Positions 53,256 to 63,771 of a stretch of DNA of 64,000 bases are shown here, one piece after another; position 1 is the stretch's first letter, and every line of letters starts with the position of its first letter. This DNA is from Durusdinium trenchii. Lineage: Eukaryota > Sar > Dinophyceae > Suessiales > Symbiodiniaceae. Position numbers and translations under genes: made by a program. The DNA is taken from contig CAXAMN010001403.1 in the NCBI GenBank assembly GCA_963970005.1, forward strand, positions 1 to 64,000, given 5' to 3'. Under the pieces are notes generated by a model. That model was not told the DNA's origin. It searched no databases and saw nothing but the letters and a program-made list of their open reading frames with translations.

Positions 53256-53951
53256 AGGATGCACTTTGGCCAAATCCTGATCGGCATGAGGTGATCTATG
53301 CATATCCAATCCATGAATTTGAACTAGAGCGTGCAAAAAGCACATGGCAAGAATCAACAGTTGCGATGGGGAAGAAAAAGGAGATTGGGCGAGGAAGCGG
53401 GTATAAAACAATATACTGCATATCCGGGCAAGCCAGCATTGTTGGCTGCCAGGAGATTGTTGCAGATAGAATATGTGGTATATAACCATTTGCAAACCCT
53501 TGCTTCATTGTTGGTAGGCCTTTTGGCTTTTAGACTGTTGCATGCTTTTAGACCTTTAGCCATGTGGCAATGTATTCTATCTGCACTAATTTGATATGCT
53601 GTTCAAAAAGGACTATAACAAAATAGGAAGAAACACCTGTTCAAACAACAATGGGCAACGATGAACAGAATATATATATATACATATGGCAAAACAACAG
53701 CCTTTCTCCGCATTCACACACGTGTCCCACTGCAAATAATTGCATACTATATATAATGGATTATTCACGTTCACGGAAAATCAATGTTTGCAGTGAATGC
53801 AATGTTCTAGCTTTCATGGTTGATGTTTCCATATTCTAACTGCGAATTTCATATTCTATCTCGGACGTGTTTTTTTCCAACAAAATTGATGTTGCGTAGT
53901 CTATCTGCAACTAATTTTTTTTTGTATTCTAACTGCTAGCAGATCACTATA
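53256..53951. other. 3' subterminal region of the transposon
   Basis: Non-coding. It holds one + copy of GCAGATAGAATAT (53462), preceded by the fold-back GCCAGCATTGTTGGCTGCCAG (53426), and several - strand copies or variants (53573, 53830, 53846, 53903, 53924). Clusters like this near the ends are typical transposase-binding arrays. Confidence 0.6.
53924..53951 (-). repeat. Right terminal inverted repeat
   Basis: Reverse complement of the 28 bases at 40434-40461 with five mismatches; its outer end reads CACTATA. A (TA)n run follows at 53965-54000, a plausible insertion target. Confidence 0.7.
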
Positions 53952-54034
53952 GATATATTTTAATGTATATATATATATAGATTATATATATATATGTATG
54001 TGTGTGATTGTATGTGTCTAGACTGCGTGGACTG

Positions 54035-54232
54035 TCAAACCCTTGTCGGCCCGTCCAATCCCCTGTAAACCAGAACCATCACAATCGTCCTGCAAGACCG
54101 CGGGTCAAGGCGATTGAGGTCTGCTTTCGCCAAGGCTAAGGCCTCCTCGGAAGGCGGATCGGCTGTGTGGATGAGAGGACAAGAACGATGCATGAGCTGT
54201 CCATCAAAATAATAAGCTTCCACAAGCACCAT
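54035..54232 (-). CDS. Possible coding exon beside the transposon, unknown protein
   Basis: It reads MVLVEAYYFDGQLMHRSCPL, then IHTADPPSEEALALAKADLN and RTIVMVLVYRG. Residue use looks natural and third positions are moderately GC-rich. The ATG is at 54232; the 3' end is probably an intron donor before LDGPTRV. No family recognised. It begins 280 bases outside the transposon's right end and ends only 83 bases from it, so the insertion may lie in an intron or just downstream of this gene. Confidence 0.4.
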   Translation of the reverse strand: MVLVEAYYFDGQLMHRSCPLIHTADPPSEEALALAKADLNRLDPRSCRTIVMVLVYRGLDGPTRV

Positions 54233-54235
54233 TAC

Positions 54236-55216
54236 GTTAAAAGACTCTCAAACAGCTGAACTATATAACTCTTTCCATGTGCTTTTCATGTGCTACTAGC
54301 TCCAGCTTGGACAGCCACTGTCTGCGCTCATTTTTCCAGGATGCCTTCGCCGTTCTTCCGGGACTCGAACCCACCGGGGGTCTTTCACGACCGTCGTGGC
54401 CCAGTCACGACAAAACTGCTATACTGATCGCCTCATTGCAGCTCATTGCTATTCGCCTCCCGCTCCGCACGCGCCGTGCAAACGGTCCGAACGGTCTGTG
54501 AGAGGTCCGAACACGTGTCCCACACCCGAGGTCGTTACATTCCAAAACCGGACAAAGCAGTCGACTGCTGGGGATGTTGAATGATGTTGATCTGTCCGTT
54601 GGAATTGGACCATGTGATCTGGGGAATTGGTGCCCCCGCTGTCACCAGCATTCGTTCTTGTCAAAACCTCCTTTTGCTCTACTAGTATAAGGAGGGTCCA
54701 AATGTTCCGGATATAAACGTTCGTCTTTGGAGGCTTCAGTTTTTAAATCTGTTTGGGGAGGCCCCCAGCTATATCCAGCCATCTTCCCTGCCTGGGCTGT
54801 CCACAGCCCCTTCGAGCGGCTGCCACACTGGAAACCGGACATGAATCCTCAGATAGTGGCTGATGAAGTCATCTGGAAAAGCAACACGTTGCTTACAAGC
54901 CAAGTCCTGCAGTACCGCAAATGTTTCGACCGCGGAATTGATGGCCGGACCGGCAAGCCATGCCTTTTGGCCTTTTGTTCAAGTGCTGGACGCAAGCAAG
55001 AAGAAAAGGCAGGAAGAGTCGGAAGAGTAGTCTTATCTGCTGAGTTCTCTCCTGCCTTCCACTATCTTCGACTCGAAACTGCGAGTCCACGAGTCGGAAA
55101 AGTCACCCCATAGACTACCTCATCGTCCATTTGGAGACCAATGCCCATTGCACCCTTCGATCTGCTTTGGGTCTCACAGACTTCAGGCTCCACCCGTGCC
55201 GTCGCATCCAAGGAGC
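54236..55216. other. Between the unknown exon and the U1-C stop
   Basis: An open frame at 54840-55110 (+), reading NPQIVADEVIWKSNTLLTSQ, has plausible composition, but it is on the opposite strand to both neighbours and no splice sites or family were recognised. Confidence 0.3.
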
Positions 55217-57222
55217 TCAAGGCCTTGCACCCGGCATCTTGGGCATGCCAGGCAGCAGCCCCGGCATCCCCGGCAAGGTGGGAAGCCCTGGGATCCCTGC
55301 GCCCACGCCCACGCCCGGGAGCTTGGGCATGGTCGGCAGCATCCCAGGCAGGCCGAGGCCTGAGCTTTGGGACCCGATCCCACGAGGGCCGAGAGCCAAG
55401 GGAGTGGAGGAGCTGTCTGAGATGTGTTTCTTCTGAGAAGGAAGGGGGTGAGCTCCACTTCCATGGTTGTTCGAGAAGGCTCTGAGACGGCTCTTGATGG
55501 ACGAAGGGTTAAGGCTGAAGTTGGGTGGTTGGATGGTTGGAGCAAGATGGAGCAAGGGAGCTGATTGAAGACACTTCTCACGTGATGATCATCATTCTGG
55601 AGGTGGAGTGAACATCTCAACTTGAGACAGGATGGAAATGAGCCGCACTTGGACTTTTCGGATGTCATAGGGCGTGGAGCCTACACGTCGAAAGCGATAT
55701 GATGGAACCCCAAATGCCCAAACCCATGATGTCGATATTGTCAATACTCTTACAGTAATTCATTCAATTTGGGTTGTGACAGTCGGAATCAGAATCCAAG
55801 TTTTCTGTCACAAATTTATTGAAAGATCTTAAAGGCCATGGTTCGGATACAAACAAACTGTTGCAACTACACCAGTTCGTTGTTTATTCAGTTGCTTTAC
55901 CCTCCTCGTGCCAGAACACGTGAGTTCTAGATTCTAGATACGAAGTGTCAACTGTCCGCCTGGCAGAGCCGCTGCAGGCTTCGGGGCTGCCGTCGCGGGC
56001 AACTTGGGCATGGGCAACACCATTCCTGCAGGATGGGCGTGCTGCCCAAGGGTTTTGAGACTGTTTTGGACCGAGCTGAGCAAGCAAAAAGAAATTCATC
56101 CCATGCATCTAGCCATGACTAGCCTTCCAGCCCTTTCGGAGATTTCTCATGGTTCACAAACTGGGCCACATAGCACGTAGATCACGTAGAAGGAGCTGAT
56201 AGAGTGGGCCACATCAAGGTCAAGCTAGAGCGGTTTGGTCACCCCACTGTGAGCACTATATGTCGCTATGTGAGACGTTGGACAAGAAAGTCTGTCAAAG
56301 TCATCCCAGCCCGCCTGGGGGTGGAGGATAGATGGGTGGCGTCAAGCCCTTCTCCCGGATCAACATCTGATAGTACTCGATCCTCAGGATCTCGAGTTCA
56401 ATGGGAAATGGGATTGTTGTGAGCAGAATAGTTAAATTTGTTATTCATGTATAAAATCCCTTTCGAAATAGCCCCTGCTTGCCGCAGGTCTTCACGTGCT
56501 TGACTGAATCGAAAAAGAGTAAGGCTGAGACTGGCCATTCAACGTTGTCTGGCATTCTTTTTCTATTCTTGCGTTTGGCACCATCCGAATATAAGAAATT
56601 CTTCAAAATTCCATTCCATTGAGGGCAGCAGGTTGCATTTGCATGCATTTGTTGTTGCTACTCCCCTTCAACCCTCCAAACAACCCATAGACTTCACCTC
56701 GTCCCAGGCACTTGTTGTTGATGTGGCGTCGTCCGGTCAAATGCTGTCTTCGACCCGTTAGACCGCTGTGGGTCAAGAACATGTCGCAATATTCGCCTCA
56801 GGGGCCAGTTGTCCACGTGTTCCCAAAATTAGAAAAAAGGACTATACCTTTTTTCCTATAGGAATCCGTGTTTTCACGCTGGGTTTGCTGACTGTAGATT
56901 TTCTCTGAAACCAGTTTTGGGAACACGTGGACGATCATGCAGAAGGAGATGTGAACTGCATGAAGTCATCGGATCAGTGAACTGCGGAGCTGCTATATAC
57001 GAAATCGCAAATCGCAGCCACTGCTTGCGATCAACAAATCGGGCGACCAGCGATGATCAACACACATTGCCAGAAGCTAGCAAGGCCTACAGCCTAACAG
57101 CCTACTATAGGATCCCTACAATGTCAACCTTCTTCACTTGCACAAAAGGACGTGACACCCCCAAAAAAACGCAAGAATCGTGGGCTAAGGCTGCGGTCCC
57201 AGTCACAATAGAACTTCGGCAT
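55217..57222 (-). CDS. SNRPC: U1 snRNP protein C, five exons, complete
   Basis: Exons are 57222-57207, 56796-56712, 56382-56306, 56025-55942 and 55359-55217. They total 405 bases, 134 residues plus TGA, with all phases agreeing. The N-terminus MPKFYCEYCDMFLTH followed by GRRQHLTGRRH is the U1-C C2H2 zinc finger, with both Cys and both His present. Next come EYYQMLIREKG and PPIYPPPPGGLG, then the Pro/Gly/Met-rich tail typical of the family (LPMPKLP, LPGMPGLLPGMPKMPG). U1-C helps U1 snRNP hold the 5' splice site. Donors are GT, GT, GA and GT; acceptors are AG|G. Length is a little under the animal protein (about 159). A spliced-leader relic lies 52 bases upstream of the ATG. Confidence 0.93.
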
Positions 57223-57274
57223 GGCGATGGCTCTTACCACTGGGCCCGGGTCGTTCTTGGGACTTTTCTCGGTT

Positions 57275-57285
57275 CTTGAGCCAAA
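57275..57285 (-). other. Spliced-leader relic, U1-C gene
   Basis: Read on the - strand, TTTGGCTCAAG matches the last 11 bases of the dinoflagellate spliced leader and lies 52 bases before the U1-C start codon. Confidence 0.55.
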
Positions 57286-57779
57286 GGCATCACAGCGTCA
57301 TATGGATGTAGGCCGCCTAGAGGACACCAGCGGCAAGATGGATGATTTCAGAATGATACATGATGACAAGAACTGCAATCAGAACACGACTTCACCAAAC
57401 AATCCATGTATGGAACACTCACCGGCACATGAATCTTCATGCATGGATGGCTTTTACCTGGCCATTCCAGGCTCCGATACTGTCGAAATTTCAGATCCAC
57501 ATCCTGCATCTTCCCTTGAAAGCGGCATCCTATACTGGTGCCCGTTGAAGTTAATACATTTTGCATGTGGGATAGTAAACCACCATGGAACGCCGATTTG
57601 CAAAAGTCAGTACTTAAAGTCAAGACTGCTGGCCTTCCCCATTGTAAACGCTACATACAGAACAAGGTTCTCCAGATTCACCATTCCAAAAAGAGAAAAA
57701 CTTCAACTGCAAATCCCAATGGCAACGCAAGTTGGAGAGCTACCCGACGTGGTAACTTACCCCATCGCACATGAACTTG

Positions 57780-59660
57780 ACCCACCCCCCATGGCACACC
57801 GCTTACCCCACGAATGTAAGAACTTGGACAAAATGGCACACCGCTTCCAAACAAGCACTTTTTCTCCTAGATTGTTTCTAAACCTACACTATTCCATTGC
57901 GATTCAACCTTCATCAACCTTCTACATGTTGATGTTTTCAAAGGTTATCTATGGGTTGCCGTGATCCAATCCCCATGGCACCCCGATTCTGACCCACATG
58001 TTGGTACCAGCTTTAAGTTTCTACCTGGAGTGCAAACAGCATGGAACGGTTCGTTAAACGTCAGAAATATCTATGCGTTCTTGTGTGTATTCCTCTCTCA
58101 ATCCCCATGGCACACCGCTTCGAAACAAGCACTTTTTCTCCTAGCCTAGATTGTTTCTAAACCTACACCATTCCATTGCGATTCAATCTTCTACACGTTG
58201 ATGGGTTCTAAGGTTTCCTATGGGCTGAAATGATCCAACCCCCATGGCACACCGATTCTGTGACACCACACCGTGACTAAGTCAGAGTCACTTAGTTTTC
58301 GCCAAAACCATGCTTTCCAAGCCCAGCTTACAACCGGACACTGCCACAATGATTGGGTTTGTGCAACAACAGCCAGCAGCAAATGAGTAGGCTTTGTAGC
58401 GCAGGCAGCGGCAGCGGCAGCAGCAAGCAGCAGCCAACCAGCAGCAAAACAACACCAACAACCCAACAGCAGCAGAAGGTAACCAGCAGCGGCCAAACAG
58501 CAGCAGCAAGCCGGCAGCAACAAACCAGCAGCCGCCAAACAGCAGGCAGCACCAAGCCAGCAGCAGCTAACCAGCAGTATAGTAGCCAACCAGCGCCAGC
58601 AAACCAGCAGCAACTGGCAGCAGCCGACTACCAGCAGCAAAACAGCGCAGCGCAGCAGCAGCAGCAGCAGCACCCAACCAGCAGAGGCTAGAAACCACAT
58701 CATCCCATGGCACACCGTTTTCACCAATCCCACATCACAGGAGCAAATCCTACATTATAGCCATGGCCCATGGCACATCGGCTTCCGATCTCTGCCAGAA
58801 GTAAGCTAAGACCACAAAAAAACAATGGTTAGCTTGCGTTTTGCCTTCGTTGGTGTCTGTGTGCGCGCGTTCCTGTCTTTCAACGACTGTGCAGGACACA
58901 CTTCCGCATGGCACACCTGCGAAAAATGTGAACATGAACGCTTGAAAACATGAACCCTGCAAATCGCGCCTTGCCTGGGGGGCCATGTAAATTGAAAAGG
59001 CCTTTGCTTATATACACATATGTGTTGTGACAATGGCAATCCCCATCGCACACCTCTGGAGGTCCTGGTGCCTGGTGGGTTGGGCGAGATAGAGGGCGAG
59101 ATGTGGGCGAGGTATTGGGCGAGATGAACACGTTTGCCCAGAAGACCCATGCCCACTAACACCCAAACACAAAAGTCCTTGCAATGCAGCTGTGGCAACC
59201 AATCAAGAACTGGGACACCACGCCACGACTAAGTCACGGCAGCGTCCTTGCGATACTTGTTTCCGCATGGGGCACCGCATTTCACCAAACAGGCCTGCCA
59301 CCAAGCTTGATATCACGTTTCCAATGCCCAGTCTGCAATGGAAGAAGCCTGCTATAATCATAGGGCGTGCAAGACAATGACAGGCAGCAAATGAGTAGGC
59401 CTTGTAGCCCAGGTCGCAGCAGCGGCAGCGACAAGCAGCAGCAAGCAGCAAGCAGCAGCACCAGCAGCAGCCAAGCAGCAAGCAGCAGCACCGGCAGCAA
59501 TCAGCCAGCAGCAGCAGCAGCCAACCAGCAGCAAACCAACAGCAGCCAACCGCCAGCAGCGGCAGTAGCCAACCAGCAGCAGCAAGGCAGCAGCAGCAGA
59601 AAACCAGCAGCAGACCGGCAGCACCAGCGAAGGTAGCCCAATCAAGCTTTCCCCCAAGGG
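57780..59660. repeat. CCCATGGCACACCG repeat family with duplicated CAG-rich blocks
   Basis: CCCATGGCACACCGCTT or close variants occur about ten times from 57791 to 59270. A flank containing CAAGCACTTTTTCTCCTAG, GATTGTTTCTAAACCTACAC and TTCCATTGCGATTCAA occurs at 57853 and 58127. Two larger blocks (58255-58690 and 59212-59645) share ACACCAC..C.(A)CGACTAAGTCA, the phrase CAGCAAATGAGTAGGC(T/C)TTGTAG and then long CAG-rich tracts. The polyGln, polySer and polyCys/Leu open frames here derive from the CAG tract. No gene recognised. Confidence 0.85.
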
Positions 59661-60117
59661 CACACCTCATCTGGCACAAGTTCATGCCACTCAATAGTGT
59701 GCCCGCTTCACAGCGGAAGCCAGGTTTCCACGCGGACCCTGCTTCCGAGGGTTGGCCCTATAAGCCCTTGGAGGGTTGGACATGAGACCCACAATCCCAA
59801 GATGAAGGGGAACCTATGGGCTGCCTATAATAGAAACCTCTAGAAACAACCTATGGGTTGCCTGCCAACTTCCTTGCGGTAGGTCTTGTGCAATCAAAAC
59901 ACTGTGAACGCTGAGTAAACCAAGCCCATTGAATAAAACCATGCATTTAGAAAACATCTTCCAACACACTCTATCCTGCAAGGAAACGCTATAGTGTATC
60001 GACTTCCTGGCTTGCTCATCACCTTCTATCTGCTATTTGCAAAAAAAACACGTCTCGACTTCAACAACTGGCAGTACCGATCCAGAAAAAAAAAACAATG
60101 GGAATTGAATCACAATC

Positions 60118-60888
60118 AATCTCGAAGCTGGAGACATGTCTCGCTATGTCTGGACATCCCATGGCCTTGACGTGCTTCACCTGAAAACATGGCTGCCTAT
60201 GGATTCCAAACCATTTGAAATAAATTGGGACTTGGTTTCAGAGTGAAACTTACCACACCTACACCTCTCCTGGCCCAAACAGTCCAACACGGCCGCTGGG
60301 CATCTGCACCACGCCCGGCGCATGGTTCTTGGCCACACAAGTGAAGAGTGCCCGGCGGAGCTCCTCTGGAGCTGTTCTCTTTCTCTGGGAGAAGTTGGGG
60401 GCCAAGGAAGCTACTCTCTCTCTCTCTCTTTCTCCCTGTCCGTTCGTGAAGTTGGAGGGTGACTTCAAATTGGCTCACTAGGGCACTAGGGGTGATGGTC
60501 TCAGAAACCACTAGGCTAATCAAGCTAGAAAAAGCTTAGAGCACGGGGAGATCTCAAATCTTCAGGTTGTTCTACCCCCTCCACTCCCCGAAATAATCAT
60601 AGAAACTAGGCCACTGGAAAGCCATTATCATTTTCATCTACAAACAGGTGGCTTTCCAGTTCCATGCTCATGACTCGCGGCTTTACTCGCAGTGTAAATA
60701 GCATTAAAAAAAATCCTAAGCAGGGTATAAGCAGGTAGGCTCTATGGCAAAACCCTTGTTGTTCTCAACTCTCCGCGTCCCACACCATGCAAGACGCCCA
60801 CTGCGCACCTGGACTTTCGAGGGCGGCCCTCCGTGCGCGCCAGTGAAGCACTGGGCGGAGTGGGTCACCCGAGGAACGGTGCCGAGCG
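60118..60888 (-). CDS. Unknown protein, three consistent exons
   Basis: 60888-60809, 60365-60265 and 60180-60118 join in phases 1 and 0. The protein reads DPLRPVLHWRARRAALESP, then EELRRALFTCVAKNHAPGVV, QMPSGRVGLFGPGE, VKHVKAMGCPDIARHVSSFE. Third positions are GC-rich and boundaries are good (CTACAG|C, CAG|GTGCGC, GAG|GTGTAG, TTTCAG|GTG; last donor GA or GT). No family recognised. Further exons must lie on both sides. The first exon is also open in another frame; the one chosen is the one that fits the next exon. Confidence 0.55.
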
Positions 60889-61196
60889 CTGTAGGGGGAA
60901 CTGATATGAAGTGCTTAGCTTTAAGACAGGCTGATGGGAACTGATGGGAAGGTTCTTTTGCCGAGCTTTAAGACAAGATACTTAGCTACGCCTACAATGT
61001 AGTGTAATGAATTTGACCTTAGAGCCGCTTGTTGTGGACTCGTGGTAACTGGACTTTTTTAGGACACCAACAGGTTCTGGATGGAGAGGGGCACTTGCCT
61101 TCCTCAACTGGCCGCGCACTCCTTGAACTAACAATGGCTGTAACCCAACATAACCCTACTGTACGAAAAGGATCGAAAAGGATCAGCCATCGGCCG

Positions 61197-61355
61197 TCTC
61201 TCTCTCTCTCTCTCTCGCTCTCTGGATATTCCGGTGTGCATTAGAATAGGAATACCTAAAAGAAAGCAATTAAATAGGCAACACACCGCAATCTATTGGT
61301 GGGGGCCTATTTCAATTTCAAACCCATTTGTCTCTCTCTCTCTCTCTCTCGCTCT
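61197..61355. repeat. Two (CT)n runs
   Basis: TCTCTC runs at 61197-61220 and 61330-61353, each interrupted by CTCGCTCT and followed by G. They are near-identical and about 130 bases apart. Another run sits at 60415-60432. Confidence 0.9.
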
Positions 61356-61839
61356 GTTTCAGCTGATCTGGAACCACCCCTTTCCTTTCCTTCTCAGATT
61401 CTCTGCGCTAGCGTACCCAACTCTCCAGCAGGACCTCGAGGGCGCGCTCTTGCGCCTCAGGTCAGCAATGGGAGGACCCATTTTGGAGGCAGAAGTCACA
61501 CGTGGTGACCTGTTTAAATACCGGGCCTCAAAAGGCCTCACTGTGCTTTGGCTATGCTGAGCCTTCCACGATAGAGGCTGGAAGAGAACAGCAATCCAAC
61601 AGCGCCGACAGTGCCTTCCAGCACTCACCCCCGTGACATCGGGACGCCGCAGCGGGCTTCAGCCGATTCACCGTGCGAGAACACCATCTCAGCCGATTCA
61701 CCGTCATGTCCCATCTTTTTAGGCCTATCAGAACTGGAACCCAAAAAACACAAAAACAAACAAACAATCTTCGAGCCAACAGGGAAAAACATCTCTCTCT
61801 CGAGCAGTAGAGCAGTGCACTTCGAGCAGTACATGGCAC

Positions 61840-62000
61840 TTTCGACCTCTCGCGTCTCCGGGGGCCCCAGGGGTGGCCGTCGCCTGGCGCCATTTCGTCT
61901 CGGAGCCTTGGAGCTCGGTGAGGAGCTCCGGCGCCTCCTCGTCTCGATCGAGGTCTCGGACTCCGAGACCCGCGGGCGGAGCCGGGGGTTGGTTGGAGTC
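61840..62000. other. GC-rich probable exon, strand uncertain
   Basis: About 150 bases rich in GC, open in several frames on both strands. One - strand frame is Arg/Ser-rich (SESETSIETRRRRSSSPSSK). Another - strand frame is acidic (RDLDRDEEAPELLTELQGSE). A + frame reads FRLGALELGEELRRLLVSIE. It is probably coding, but the frame cannot be decided by eye. 62060-62235 (-), reading LVDALSLQKFLEQWLCPVEQ, is a second candidate. Confidence 0.35.
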
Positions 62001-62239
62001 CAAACAGCTGGATCTTTGGGCAAAGTCCCGAGGGGTAGCATAGGCCTTATCAGACTTCTGTGTATCTTTGGGAGGAAAGGCTCCAAACAGCTGAAATGGC
62101 CGCCACGGTCGGCAAGCCGCGCATCGGCAAATTTCTGTGCCTTGATTTGCCTGGCCAACTGCTCCACTGGACAGAGCCATTGTTCAAGGAATTTCTGGAG
62201 ACTCAGGGCGTCAACCAAACGAATCTTCAGCCGGCCACT

Positions 62240-63344
62240 TCAGTCAACCAGAAGCACCCACCACATTCATGACACAGCATCCCTGTTCCAAAGAACATAC
62301 CACACACACATCCTACTTCAAGTCCACGGGGCTTTCGTACCGGTGGATCCCCATCTTTCAGAACTCTTCCCAGCACACATCAGGGTCCTTCCCAGCTGCA
62401 AGCAGTGGAATGATGACCTCCCCAGAGGTGTGCAAACTTTGTCTCACCTGGCGGCCCCGGAAACCATCGGATGTCTCATGGCCAAACGATTGAGGAGGAG
62501 CTGATGTGACTGACCTTGCAGTCAGTCACATCCATCCCGCAGTTGTTTGCTTGTTCGTTTGTTTGGTTGGCTGGTTGGCTAGCCGGTTGGTTGTTGGTTG
62601 TTGCTTTTTTTTTGCGTTTGCTTGTCAAGGATTTTGGTTTGAGAAAGAACACGCTACCCCTGTCCCAAAGATGTTTCGCTGGCAGCGCCCCTCCGCACCA
62701 GCTGACCTCAAAGGAGCGGTAAAGATCCATCCCTTGGAACAAAGCGAGCAGTTGGAACTCTTGTGATCCTTCATTCCTGTTGATTCTTGATGATCCCAAA
62801 CCTCACAAAAAATAGCCGATAGAAGGCCCCCGAAACCATGCTTTTTCGAACCTTGAGAGACAGTCTCGCACTGTGGTTTAGACAGGTGTAGAATGAATCT
62901 GCTCCCAGGACTGGCCAAAGGATGGATCTACCAAGGAAGGATTTGAGATCTGCATCAGTGTCCTCAAACCTCACATCGAAAACATGAAGAACTCGTGTAG
63001 CACTTCCCATATCAGCCATATCAATGAACCTCAATTTTAAGTAAAACACTATGGATGAGACAAATCCGGTGAACACTCTCTTGATCTCAATCCGCCAGCT
63101 CACCCCGAAACAATTCACAGGGTGCCGCAAGGCATGAAAAGTCCTAACAGCCTTCTTCGCCAACCAATGAAACACTTTCCACTACCGACGGTATCAATAT
63201 ACAATATATTGACACGAAAGCTCTGGTTTAGGATCTTGTTTCCTGCCGACAGGTTTAAATGGTTTTTCCTGATTCTTGTCTTCTCGTTTCTTCCATGCCG
63301 AGCACATCAAGCACATCACCTGCACCCAAAATCCCACCCCAAAC
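62240..63344. other. No firm gene
   Basis: A 134-codon open frame at 62771-63175 (-), containing RVLHVFDVRFEDTDADLKSF, could be coding sequence downstream of the ankyrin exon, but no domain is recognised. The rest appears non-coding. Confidence 0.3.
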
Positions 63345-63428
63345 CCGTCTGCTTTGGGCCTCTAGGGCTTCATCCAGCGGTGTTTTGTTCTCACCGTCTT
63401 CCACGGTCAGGTCGACATTGGACCGGAC
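63345..63428 (-). CDS. Ankyrin-repeat exon
   Basis: 28 codons, phase 0 at both ends, between CAG|GTC and CGG|GTTTGG. SNVDLTVEDGENKTPLDEAL fits the ankyrin repeat core (NVDL..DG.TPLDEA), a protein-interaction helix-turn-helix unit. One repeat only; others must be in neighbouring exons. A second exon-like piece at about 63771-63708 (-), reading SWAEAMFFEEAVGPPVAIAP, precedes it on the same strand but ends in phase 2, so it does not join directly. Confidence 0.55.
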
Positions 63429-63771
63429 CTGATCCCCGTCGACCCGCGAAGAGCGACGGTCACACAGAGGTCGAACTGGAGGGATCAAGTTACAGGCGGG
63501 ATCTGACATATCTGTTGCTTCGGAAGGGTGTTGAAGAAGTTTTGGTGGTTTTGCAGGTGCCTTCTGGAATGCCTGTGGATGTTGGAAGAGAGTCTGGCAT
63601 TTGTTGATTGGCAACTTTTAGACTCCTTGTTTTTTTGGCTAAGCTCACCTTGACAGGCTCGCGCTGAGCCCCCATGCGCAAGAGTGAAGCACTTCACTCA
63701 TCACCTGTCCGGCGCGATAGCAACAGGCGGTCCAACAGCTTCCTCGAAAAACATGGCCTCGGCCCAACTAT

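Larger units (their letters stand above)
40434..53951 (+). mobile_element. 13.5-kb DNA transposon encoding OTU protease, C5 methyltransferase and DDE transposase
   Basis: The left end (40434) starts TATAGTGAACTGCCAACACT and the right end, read inward from 53951, starts TATAGTGATCTGCTAGCAGT. Over 28 bases they differ at five positions. If the outer TA is a target duplication, as in Tc1/mariner/pogo-type elements, the element proper is 40436-53949. Subterminal copies of the motif GCAGATAGAATAT (or variants ending TTAGAATA) crowd both ends (40450, 40531, 40558; 53462, 53573, 53830, 53846, 53903). All genes inside are on the + strand. The exons join in frame through the transposase and no stop interrupts them, so the copy may be recent or active. 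A 10-N gap (46432-46441) and a one-base frame problem at 42885 are the only breaks. Limits and gene content are inferred from sequence alone. Confidence 0.75.

Noticed and set aside
40434..53951. Classification as a CACTA (En/Spm) element because the right end reads CACTATA
   Set aside because: CACTA elements start with CACTA reading inward; here the ends read TATAGTG inward, and the transposase core looks pogo/CENP-B-like.
55183..55436. + strand Gly/Pro-rich (collagen-like) frame
   Set aside because: The opposite strand carries the U1-C tail with matching splice phase and stop; the + frame is its shadow.
58218..59694. Cys/Leu-rich and Gln/Ser-rich open frames
   Set aside because: Products of the CAG-rich tracts read on both strands; no start context, no conserved motif.
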